This document shows, one piece after another, positions 22,931 through 32,289 of a stretch of 64,000 bases of DNA. The translations under genes were made by a program, and so were the position numbers. The number at the start of each line of letters is the position of its first letter. The first letter of the stretch is position 1. The DNA lies in NCBI GenBank assembly GCA_015680685.1, contig MNCI01021017.1, forward strand, positions 381,952 to 445,951, written 5' to 3'. The stretch is from Gnetum montanum. Lineage: Eukaryota; Streptophyta; Gnetopsida; Gnetales; Gnetaceae. Under the pieces are notes generated by a model that made no database searches, was not told where the DNA came from, and worked only from the letters and a program-made list of their open reading frames with translations.

Positions 22931-24239
22931 ACGGATTGTAGAACTTAAAATGTGGGGATGAATAAGTTCCCTAAACAAAAATTAACCACAAAAACCACAT
23001 AATTTTTACATGGTTCCCAAACTTGGGCTCATTCACACTTAGAGGGTAGAATTTTTACACACCTCCAAACTTTGTTTCTCAAAAATGTGGTTTGAAGGGC
23101 ATCATAATCTTTACAAAGTTTGAGCTCTACTAATGAGATTTTTGTCACTACAAAACCTCTCAACCCCACAACATCCCAACAAGATCAAAAATGGTTTGAA
23201 AGGCACCACATTCTATACAAGCTCTGAGCTCTACTCCAAAGTGTTTTATTGCTACAAAACCACTTAACCCCTCAAGGTCCCAACAAGCTTAGCAAGTGGT
23301 TTAAAGGGTCCCAAAACCTTTATAAAATTGAGCTCCACTTTGAAGTGTTTTGATGTTGCATAAAAACTTAATCTCATAGGATCTTGATGAGCTCAATGAA
23401 GATGCCTTCTTGTAAGAAGCACATCAACCTCATAGGGTAACAAAGAAATAGAAACAAAATAAGGATAGAATGTAACTAAATTACAAGTCCTTGTACTTTG
23501 AGATATAGTACAAACAAACAATACAACAACACAAATGATGTAACAATGAAGTGCACATGTACAAAAGATAATGACAACTTGATGTAGATAATTCACATTT
23601 ACATTCACTTACTTTCATAATACTTATTTTGGTAGTGATGGTTCATGTATAATTCTTACACAATACCCAGCAAATTAAAGTCTTCTTATATCCTTGGAGT
23701 TTCCAAAGACACTTTGAAATTCATGTAATGACTATCTAATGACTAGTGTAGATGTCTCCTTCAGAATTTGGATGTCTCTTTGATACTAACTTCAATTTTG
23801 AGGAGACATCTTCTCCTAAAAGCAGACGTCTCTATGGAGACATCTTTGTGGATATGTCTTCTCTTGAAAGAAGATGCCTCCTATTTTTGGGAGATTTCTT
23901 CTCTAAGTTAACTCCACTTTGGCCAAGATATCTTCTAGTTTTGGGAGACATATTTTCAACTCCTAGATATTGATTCATGAGGTTTCCTCTTGTTGATTTA
24001 GCTTCCTCTCAATCATTAGAGCATCTGCATACTCATCCATGCTCCTTGAGTCCTTGTGATCTCTAGTTTGATATCTTCATACTTCTTCATGCTTCCTTGA
24101 ATCATTTTGGTCTCCACTTTGACATCTCTTTGTAGATGTCATTTCTTTAGCTCTCCTTCATACCCTATAAAGACATCACTTTCCACAACACTTTATGTTT
24201 TCCATTTCCTTAAGGTTTTTACATCCCAAAATATCAACA
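22931..24239 (-). repeat. 5' LTR of the - strand copia-like element
   Basis: 1309 bp. The outer edge ends ..atatcaaca, read TGTTGATATTTTGGGATG on the - strand. Highly similar to 18056-19345, for example 'caatacaacaacacaaatgat' in both. gatgtctc-type motifs cluster at 23745-23960. It sits directly upstream of the PBS and gag start. Confidence 0.7.
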
Positions 24240-24464
24240 AATTTAAGTTTGGAATTTCAAAGATTTAATTGGTATTATTATTTAGAATATATTTTAGAAT
24301 GATAGAACTCCAATGAATGTAGTTAATTTTTATAGATTAAGATTTAATCTACTAATAACATTGATGTCTTAGTCATATATAATTTTTGGTTTGGACATTA
24401 GGGTAAGTGAACTATTACTAGCTATTGAACTAGTTTTGTTTTATATGTAAGAGACTATTAACAA

Positions 24465-24600
24465 TGAGGTGTTAGCCTAGTGGTAGGACTCTTGATCTAA
24501 AAGCTTCAAGTCATGGATTTGATTCTAGTGGGTAATGCTAAGTTATAAAGTTCTAATTGAACTATATATTTTAGGACATACCAAGATTACAACAACAATC
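24465..24600 (+). repeat. tRNA-derived SINE candidate
   Basis: GTTAGCCTAGTGG at 24471-24483 fits an RNA polymerase III A box and GGATTTGATTC at 24515-24525 fits a B box (usual GGTTCGATTCC). They are separated by about 31 bases, as in tRNA genes. A tRNA cloverleaf does not fold convincingly and no CCA-side acceptor pairing was found, so a SINE head or tRNA pseudogene is more likely than a tRNA. The tail extent is a guess. Confidence 0.45.
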
Positions 24601-25130
24601 CCTCCCCCTTCTCTTTGTAAAGGGCTATTAGCATTGCAATATTATATATTCCTTTTTGATCAAACAAACATCCCAAATCTATACTAACTGAGTTACAAAA
24701 GGATACTTCCATTAAAAGAATAAGAAAACAAAATAATATATAAAATACCATCCATATTATTCTTTTGGATATATAACTAAACAACATTATTCCAATTATA
24801 ATTTTCACAAAGCTTTCTAACATCAAAGTAATAATTCATACTAAAGTCAAGCTTCTCACCTCTACTATAAATATCTAAAATTTCATTCTTGCCATATCAC
24901 AACTTAAATAAACCATGAAAGTGCTATTCACATCATACCTTGTTTTCATCTATAATAATGTTGTTATGAAGCTGAAAAAAATATTTCATAGAATTAGATG
25001 CAAGTGATGACCTCTTAGTACTTCACTCGAACTCATTTCAATTATCTTGAATACATGAAAAATTTATAAAAAGGTTATATTTTTGAAGAACATAAGACGT
25101 AACCTAGATCCTTCATAATATTTTTCTATG

Positions 25131-25320
25131 CAAGAAATAAAAATCGAATTCTTAATATCTACTAGATATTAACTTGAGGCTAATTTTTCATAAAGCATCT
25201 TACTAGTAAAAAGATGAATGCAAATTAACTTGAGGGTAATTTTTCATAAAGCATCTTACTAGTAAAGAGATTAATGCAAGAAATAAAAATGGAATTCTTA
25301 ATATCTACTAGATATTTCTC
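25131..25320 (+). repeat. Interleaved duplication, order A-B-B-A
   Basis: Block A (caagaaataaaaatcgaatt.., ending 'actagatatt') occurs at about 25131-25171 and again at about 25278-25318. Block B (acttgaggctaatttttcat.., ending 'atgaatgca') occurs at about 25172-25222 and 25226-25278. All blocks are in the same orientation. Copies differ at only a few sites, so this is younger than the surrounding elements. Confidence 0.75.
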
Positions 25321-26014
25321 TCTTTCTATATGACCTAGTAGCCAAAAATGTTGCTGACTGGAACACCAAGGGATCCACAGGTGCATAGTCCTAACCTTGC
25401 ATCCATGTGAGGGCTTACTAGAGGCAAAGACGGGGTGCCCTTAATGATCTTGTTGATTGAACAAGGACTTATTGGAACTAGGTTGCAACATGATTATCTA
25501 GGATGCTAATGCAAAATGATGCTAAGTGTTTGTGCGATGGAAACAGTGTCAACAATGTTAATGGTGACAAGTGTAGTTAAGTTTTTTGGCAAAAACAAGG
25601 ACATCAAACTATGGAGATTGCCACCCAAGCATGGTTTTGGGCATGACTATGTAATAAAATAGAAAAAAATGTAAATAAAATGCTAAAAATTCAAGGAAAG
25701 AGAGAGAGAGAAATACAAAACCACCCCAAATGGGGTTAAGCATAGTTAACTTTAGAAGTGGTGAGAAGGTATGTGGTGTACAACAGGTCTAGTGGATAGC
25801 GTAGTCATAGTTTCAAGAGTGTTTGGCCATGAAGATTAATGTTCTGTTGTGATGTCTATGCTTGCTAGGTTGGCTATTGCAATGTACTATGGGCTATAGT
25901 GGGGCTATGGTGGTCTGTAACTTTTCCAAGGTGCCTTTGGTTCACTGGTGTGTCTTTGGATTTTTGTCTACCCAAAATGCCAAAATGCCAACCCCTAAAA
26001 CATAGAGGGCTAGG

Positions 26015-26024
26015 GTATTTATAG
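26015..26024 (-). promoter_or_regulatory. TATA box of hairpin-array LTR copy 1
   Basis: CTATAAATAC on the - strand; the same string is at 59228-59219 in copy 2. It orients the LTR on the - strand, with U3 to the right. Confidence 0.55.
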
Positions 26025-26379
26025 GGCTAGTTTTAGCATGAAATGTGGAGGGACTACCACGTGGTAGGTGGATAGTTGGGACTATGCTTTCACCTAACTA
26101 TTCTCTCCTCTGAGGCTAGTGGTGTTATGCTCTGCTATGCTATGCTAGACTTTGCAAGTCTATGACTACATTACCAATTGCATGTATATGCATTGAGAGG
26201 ACCATAGTGTACCTTAAAAAATGCAACTTAGGAGACTATGCTCTCCACTATCTTGTGTGGGGTCGAGTGTAGTTACAAGTTGGGGACAAAAAGGGGATAT
26301 AACAAAAATGCATTTTGCTAATTATGCTTTCCAAAGGTGTGTTAGAGCTAAGTTGAATGCTAGTGCTACATTGTGAAGA

Positions 26380-27020
26380 CCTTTAGGGGCTATTCTAGTT
26401 GACTATGCTTAACTATGCTTTGGATTGGGGGAAAGCATAGTCTAACACTTAGAAAAATTTTGCAAAATATGATCATGTGCTGACTACGCTCTCCATAGGA
26501 GGCTGACTATGCTCTTGACTAGGGGTGAACATACTACTAGCACTTTTCAAAACTTACAAAAACTAGATTCTAGTTGACTACGCTTGACTATACTCTGGTT
26601 TGGTGAAGAGTGTATTCTCAACACTTAGAAATTTTTTTCAAAACTAGGCCTTCATGCTAACTATTCTTGACTATGCTCTAGGGTAGTGAAGAGCATAGTC
26701 TTAGCACTTAGAAAAATTTGTAGTGGTTGGCTTAACACTTAAAAAATTTGCAAACTAGTCCTTGTGTTGACTACACTCTCTACTAAGTTGACTGCACTTT
26801 GGGGTAGTGGAGAGCATAGTCTCAACACTTTGAAAAATTTGCAGCTTCTTGCTTCACAATGACACTTCAACAAAATTGCAAAAAATCAACTTTTGGAGCT
26901 GACTACACTCTTCACTAGGTTGACTACGCTCTTGGATAGTGGAGAGCATAGTTCTAGCACATAGAAAAATTTGTAGAAAGTGGCCTTGTGTTGACACTTA
27001 TGCAAATTTGCAGTGAAGAA
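26380..27020 (-). repeat. Tandem hairpin units in U3 (copy 1)
   Basis: About seven to eight units of roughly 80 bp, each holding a 'gactatgctct ... agagcatagtc' inverted repeat followed by 'tagcacttagaaaaatttgca'-like spacer. The cleanest unit is 26669-26700: stem GACTATGCTCT, ten-base loop, stem AGAGCATAGTC, a perfect 11-bp stem. Other units have one to three mismatches in the stem. Confidence 0.8.
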
Positions 27021-27048
27021 GCTGTAGCCCAAATTTGTTGGTATTTCA

Positions 27049-28700
27049 TATGATGTAACATGATATAAGTATTCTTTGTAGAGTATTATGAATCACACCA
27101 CTTCCACCACTAAATATGCAAAGAAACATACTAACAAAACCAATGTCTTAAGGACTAAAGCTATTTCTAAAGTAATAGGGATTAATATTATTAGAAGCAT
27201 TAACAAAGAGAAAATAATCATGCAAGTGCTTGGATTTCCTCATCTAAATTCATGGTTTATTTAATATGCAAAGCTACCAAGTAATCTTTCCTAACAAATC
27301 ATAATTAATATCTTGTATATTCCTAAGATTTCATTTACCATAGGACCATGGTTTACATATTGTATTTCAATTTAAAACATGAAGTATTTTCTTCAAATGG
27401 TTGAACCATACAAAGGTTATTTCTTTTCTTTCTATCTTAGAAATGATTGTTTTAGGATGATAAAAGCAACAAAGATAATAAAGAGGAAAATCCTTAAAAA
27501 AATCTTAACAATTATAATAAAATTTGAATTCTCATTAGAAAATAGAAAGGTGTCATTAACAAACTAAGTATGCATGAAAGAATTACAATGAAAAGCAAGC
27601 TAAATGCCTCTTATAATAGTTTCATTTTTTAATTTTTTCATGTAGGATCCCAAACCCTCCATTTCTAGAATAAAAGGGAGAAATAAGATCACCTTGTTGT
27701 TAACCCATGTGAGATGAAAAATTTCCAAAATGATGATCACTAAGAAGAATAAAAAATCTATATTTTTTTGTAGCAACCCTTAACCACTTCTATCTAATGA
27801 TCAGGAAAAGTCATTTTTTGTAGCACAAGTATCATGTAGTTCTAATTAATTTTATCATAAGCTTGTAAAATATCAAGCTTTAAGGCAATGTTGGGCTTCT
27901 TTTGAAAATGAACTAAATGAAGAAAATTTTGCACTAGAAGCACCTGATTTAAGATGTGTCTTCCTTATACAAAACCTACTTGGTATTTTATAACTAGATA
28001 ATGCATCATATTTATAATCAAATAATTAGAAGTTTTGAATAAATTTTATATAAATAAGTATATAAGTTGATAGGCCAATAATCTTTAATATCAATGGCAC
28101 TCTTTTTCTACTATAATAAATCATCCAAGTAACATTTCATTATGATTTGATTATCCTAGTTCTACATAATTTGAATACAACATCATAAAGATCCTTCTAA
28201 ATAATTTTCTAAAAATGTTTATGAAATCCAAATGAAAGACCATTCATACTTAAAGGCTTATTAGAATCCATGGAGAAAACCACTATTTGAATTTCCTCTA
28301 TGGTAGGGCATCTATTCAACAACAATGTATTCTATTATGATAAATAGTCATTAATGCTATGTATAATTTCCTATATATGCAATTTTATATTTAATAAATT
28401 CTTTTATTATTTTTTTTTCCATTTACTTCTATTATATGCATGCTTATTACTTTATTTGTTAATTTTTCTTGGCATCCTATCAATTTATTAAGTTGTAATT
28501 TAATCTTCTAAGTAATACCTTTCTAGCCCAAGCCTAGGTTAGGGGGTATTACATATAGAATGATTAATACATAAGCATGTAGTGTTGATCCTTTGTAAGT
28601 GGATTCTAGATTCTGATGTTCAATCTAATGAATATTTTAAAGTTTTATTTTTTCTCAAACTATTTAATATTCCATTAGTAAGAATTAATTAAAATTATTA
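27049..28700 (-). pseudogene. LINE (L1-type) reverse transcriptase remnant
   Basis: On the - strand from about 28308: L-E-E-I-Q-I-V-V-F-S-M-D-S-N-K then N-G-L-S-F-G-F, the start of the plant LINE RT domain (family: F-x-M-x-x-x-K-(S/A)-P-G-P-D-G-F). About 235 codons later is F-V-N-D-T-F-L-F (N-D at 27557-27552) against the family's F-A-D-D-x-L-x-F, so one catalytic aspartate is lost. R-K-R-V-P near 28110 also fits. Upstream to about 28700 a D-A-K-K-N stretch may be the linker after the endonuclease. No endonuclease domain seen. Many stops; 5' truncated. Confidence 0.65.
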
Positions 28701-28899
28701 GTCCCATTGAGCACATGAAATCTATTTCTATAACATTTGATTTTTGTAGAATTTTTTTGAAATAAATCTTCTTAATAATAAAAGGAAATTAGTATTAAAA
28801 GTAAGATCAAAGACTTATATTTAGCCAATTACATATTCTAATATCTCTAATTCTTGAAAATTTTATTATCATGAAGGACATTTATTTAATGATTTTCTT

Positions 28900-29320
28900 T
28901 TATGATCAGTCAATAAATTGACTACATTGACATTGATGGATCTTCCTTGATGCAACTACATCAACATTGATAGGATTTCCTATGTTGACACTAATGCCTC
29001 AATGTAGTGGTTTACCTTACCTATATAAATGCAACACCTACTACATTATGGTACTATTTAGTCAATTAGTGTAGCAAAGCTCTTGTAGGTTTCACTCATA
29101 ACACTTAGAATAATCAATGAGTACTTGAAATGTGGCATGAAGTAGTTATCCAAAGTATTTTTGAGTGCCTTGTACCTCAATAGAATGTATTAAAGATCAA
29201 CAATATTTACTCATGCATATAGCTTAATATTTACCTTTCTTCATGCTTAGAATAATAATTTACAATTTTCATGCATGCTAGACATGTAGAATAAGTACAA
29301 CTATGTTTTAGCATAAATAC
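28900..29320 (+). repeat. Athila-like LTR fragment
   Basis: Resembles the first third of the LTR at 54730-55592: repeated 'cattgaca'-type phrases, then CCTATATAAATGCA (TATATAAAT at 29022-29030) against CCTATATAAGTGCA there. It is cut off at about 29320 by copia-like copy A. Similarity is modest, so the assignment is tentative. Confidence 0.4.
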
Positions 29321-29324
29321 ATAG

Positions 29325-30159
29325 TAGATATCCCTATTGAAAACTCTATATCTCAAGTAAAATGTCCTAGAAAAATAGCAGATGTCATAAGTATAGTTGA
29401 GACATCCTAGTTAAGACATCTCATGTTAGACATTTCAACTAAAGTGAGATGTTCCACCAGTGAGCATTTAAAAGTTAGTTAAATGTTCTAATCTTAAATG
29501 AGACATCCCAAATAGTCATTTTCTAGCCATTGTATGAACTTCAATAGTCATTTGACAATGACAAAGACTATAAAATAGATGATGTCTTTATGAAAATGAT
29601 AAGCACTATTCACACAAATATTCTCTTCATTGTACACATCTTGTTAATCAATTTTTTCTTTAGTTATATATCTTTTTTGAGTTTATTATTTTAATTTTTG
29701 AGAGCATCAAAGTAAGAAATCTATAATTTTCATACATTCTCTACTTGATCTTTCTCTTCTCTTTGAAAGTCCTTTGGGATTGATGTGTTTCATGTAGGAA
29801 GGCATCTCTTGAGCTTATTGGGACCTTGTAAGGTTGTGTGTATTTCTTGAGAGAAAACATACTATGTGAATCTCAAGTTATTATAAAGGCTATGGGATTC
29901 TTGAAACCATATTTTGAGCTTGCTAGAACATTATGAGATTAAGTGTGTCTTTTTGTGAAAATTCCCCTTACAGAGCTCAAACTTTGTAAACATTGAGATA
30001 TTCTTGAAACCATATTTTTGAAGAAACAAAGTTCAAATATGTGCAAGGATTATACACTCCAAGTGTGGATATACCCAATATGGAGAAATATGTGTATCTG
30101 TGTGTAGTTTTGATTTTAATTGGTGGAATTTAACCCCCCTTCTAAGTTCTTGATCTTCA
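29325..30159 (+). repeat. 5' LTR of copia-like copy A (5' truncated)
   Basis: Aligns with 56040-56911 of copy B. TATA box CTATAAAATA at 29568-29577 in the shared context 'tgacaa.gac.aag.ctataaaata'. gagacatc/agatgtc motifs at 29325-29510 precede it. Ends ..gatcttca. Confidence 0.65.
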
Positions 30160-30161
30160 AG

Positions 30162-30184
30162 TCGTATTGAAGTAAGGTACTTCC
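30162..30184 (+). other. PBS of copia-like copy A, degraded
   Basis: tcgtattgaagtaaggtac.. stands where copy B has tgatactagagccaagtgct. Both derive from a TGGTATCAGAGCC-type (initiator tRNA-Met) site. Confidence 0.5.
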
Positions 30185-30214
30185 AATTTGAATGTAACAA
30201 CTCAAGAGTGAAAG

Positions 30215-31308
30215 ATGGAAGAAACATTATATATCAAGCCATCAATGTTTGATGGAATTGACTTCATGTATTCGAAGGCTCAAATGCAAGGATATTTTGA
30301 ATTCATGGAGTTTGAAGTTTGGGAATTCATCATAGAGGAATACACGCCACCCATCAACAAGAAGCAAGTGGACTCAGGATGAAAAAGATAAGTTTATGTT
30401 TGATTTCAAAGCTAAAAATTATCTTTATTGGGCTTTAAGTAAATCTAAGTTCAATCAAGTAGTTAGGTGCAAAACTACCAAATAGATTTGAGAGGTTCTA
30501 GAAGCTACATATGAGGGTAAATTAGTTGTTAAGCAATCTAAGCTTCTAGTTTTACAAAGAGAATATGATAAACTAAAACTATAAGAAGGAGAGAAGATCA
30601 AAATTAGTTTTGTAAAGAAAATGACTTAGTTGTAGCTATCAAAGGAATGGGAAAGGATTTACCTAAAAGTGATGTGATTATTAAAATGATTAGAACATTA
30701 TAGTTTGAATTTAGACCTAAAGTAATAGCTATCGAATAGATCAAGGATTTCTCAATCTTGAAGTTTTAAGAGCTTCAAAGTGCACTTATAGCTTATGAGA
30801 TAAATCTCATAAGTGAAGTTTTAATCAAAGAAAAATCCATTTCTCTAAAAAGATCTTCAAATGAGAAGGAACCATCAGATAATTAAGTAAGTAGTGAAGA
30901 TGAATTGGCTTTGTTATCAAGAAGAGTTTAGAGACGACTAGCATGGAAAGGAAAGAGCTTCAATCAAACTAGCATAAAAGGTAAGGAAAGAGGTAAAAAT
31001 TTTAAAAATTCTAATCTTCATGCATATTCTATAGAATGTTGGGTTTGTAGTGGTAGAGGCCATGTGACCTCTGAATGTTCAAGTGTTGGTAGATTATAAA
31101 AGAAGGATTCATCTAAAGCTAAAAAGAAAGGTAAAAATCTCTATACTAGCTGGGATGAGAAACATAGTAAGGAGAAAGTAGATGATACTACTACAAATCC
31201 ATATCTTATCTACATGGCTCTTGCACATGAAAATTCTACAAAAGATCTTAAAGAACCTAAATGTAATACTAGGGATAGGTATAGTATGGTGCATGAGGAA
31301 ATTATTTT
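30215..31308 (+). pseudogene. copia-type gag pseudogene with intact zinc knuckle (copy A)
   Basis: Start at 30215 (M-E-E-T-L-Y-I-K-P-S-M-F-D-G-I-D), 55 bases after the LTR; the first stop is after about 54 codons. The UBN2-type gag domain follows at about 30410-30800 in shifting frames (V-L-E-A-T-Y-E-G; K-L-L-V-L-Q-R-E-Y-D-K-L). The CCHC zinc knuckle at 31037-31078 is complete: C-W-V-C-S-G-R-G-H-V-T-S-E-C. The knuckle binds RNA during packaging. Sequence similarity with copy B continues until the Athila-like insertion at 31309. Confidence 0.7.
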
Positions 31309-31998
31309 TGATGAGCATCAAGGTACCCCTTAGTTCAACCATATGAAGATGAGTGCGTACGCGCAATCCGGTTGAACTTTGTGGATGGGCTAATCATGAG
31401 TTCTAAGATAGTTATTGTTCTTTATTGTTTGTTGTCTTCCCATGTCAAACTAGTGGAAGCTTTTTCACGTATGGTTTAGTTCAAAGTGAGGTGTATGATG
31501 TAATGTTTTAATTCTACTTCTACTATGGAATGATAATAAAGAGTTGATTAACTAAGGGTATGAAATAAATCCTACATTTAACCTAAGGTGATGAGTATCT
31601 GAACCCAATTGTCCATATGCACCTTGGGCTTTACGTAGTTTCCACTAGGATTACCAAATGCTAATCACTACTAGGTTACTAGACAATATGCTTATGTGTT
31701 CGCAATTGGTCATACTCATTCCACTTAAGGATGGGAAACGTAAATAACATTAGTTGGAAACCATAATAAATAAAGAAATTAAAATTTTAATCTAAATAAA
31801 TCACAAACATAAATTGGATGTTGCAATGATGTAAATGATCTTGATCTTTATTGCCAAACATGTAATGTGCCCAAGTATATTGCACTCAAATAAGGATGTT
31901 GTGCAATCATAAACATCACACCACGGGCATACACTTGAAGTAGAATTGGAAAAATATAACTGAATCTATCTATATCCATCTCTATCTCCCCTATGTGA

Positions 31999-32006
31999 TA
32001 TTTATA
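31999..32006 (-). promoter_or_regulatory. TATA box of Athila-like 3' LTR
   Basis: TATAAATA on the - strand, 23 bases from the palindrome TCAGATATCTGA at 32029-32040. Same arrangement as in the LTR at 2111-2909. Confidence 0.55.
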
Positions 32007-32028
32007 GGCAAGTATGGCAAAAATGACA

Positions 32029-32040
32029 TCAGATATCTGA
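32029..32040. promoter_or_regulatory. 12-bp perfect palindrome in Athila-like U3
   Basis: TCAGATATCTGA is its own reverse complement. It holds the same place relative to the TATA box as the 18-bp palindrome at 2160-2177. The 5' LTR copy (about 40125) has the near-palindrome TCGGATATTCGA. Confidence 0.5.
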
Positions 32041-32123
32041 CATTTCCTATAGACCCCAATATTGGGTCCCTGATATTGGATCCACAATATCGGAGTCCCG
32101 ATATCGCTTATGACGACTCATCA

Positions 32124-32131
32124 TACCCCCA
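32124..32131 (-). other. PPT of the Athila-like element
   Basis: On the - strand TGGGGGTA directly precedes the LTR start TGATGAG; same as at 2103-2110. Confidence 0.6.
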
Positions 32132-32289
32132 CAACTAAATGAAAACTCATCCTCAAAGTTTCATACAAAATGATGAAATTTATGGGATTATTGACTAACA
32201 AAACAATCATTGCATTATAGTGGTGTTTTATTACAACAGAATGATGACACATTACAAGAATCAGAATTAAGAATAAAAAGAAGAATGAT

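Larger units (their letters stand above)
18056..24239 (-). mobile_element. Ty1/copia-like element, gag only, - strand
   Basis: Two direct repeats of 1.3 kb (18056-19345 and 22931-24239) bracket 3.6 kb. On the - strand, a degraded methionine-tRNA-type PBS lies inside the right repeat, gag starts at 22873 and a purine-rich tract abuts the left repeat, so transcription ran right to left. gag is followed by a coiled-coil part, but no protease, integrase, RT or RNase H motif was found. A reversed fragment of the gypsy LTR family lies in the distal part. The family is the same as copia-like copies A and B. Confidence 0.7.
24240..25348. other. Spacer with a SINE candidate and a local duplication
   Basis: About 1.1 kb with no protein-coding signal. 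Two small structures are listed separately: a tRNA-like segment at 24465-24600 and interleaved duplicated blocks at 25131-25320. Confidence 0.5.
25349..27048 (-). mobile_element. LTR with hairpin-array U3 (copy 1), probably solo
   Basis: This 1.7-kb block is a direct repeat of 58483-60340. Both begin TGTNNNTG.., both end ..TATTTCA, and both carry on the - strand a CTATAAATAC box preceded by a long tandem-repeat U3. The PBS of no known type adjoins it and no gag or pol of the same element is seen on either side, so it is most simply a solo LTR. No target-site duplication found. Confidence 0.6.
31309..32123 (-). repeat. 3' LTR of the Athila-like element
   Basis: 815 bp with 7-bp terminal inverted repeats TGATGAG..CTCATCA. 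Matches 39404-40155 closely, for example 'gggctaatcatgagttctaag' in both. GATATC-rich U3 at 32030-32110. Confidence 0.8.

Noticed and set aside
24465-24540. A functional tRNA gene
   Set aside because: A and B boxes are present but acceptor and anticodon stems do not pair convincingly and the B box deviates from GGTTCGANTCC.
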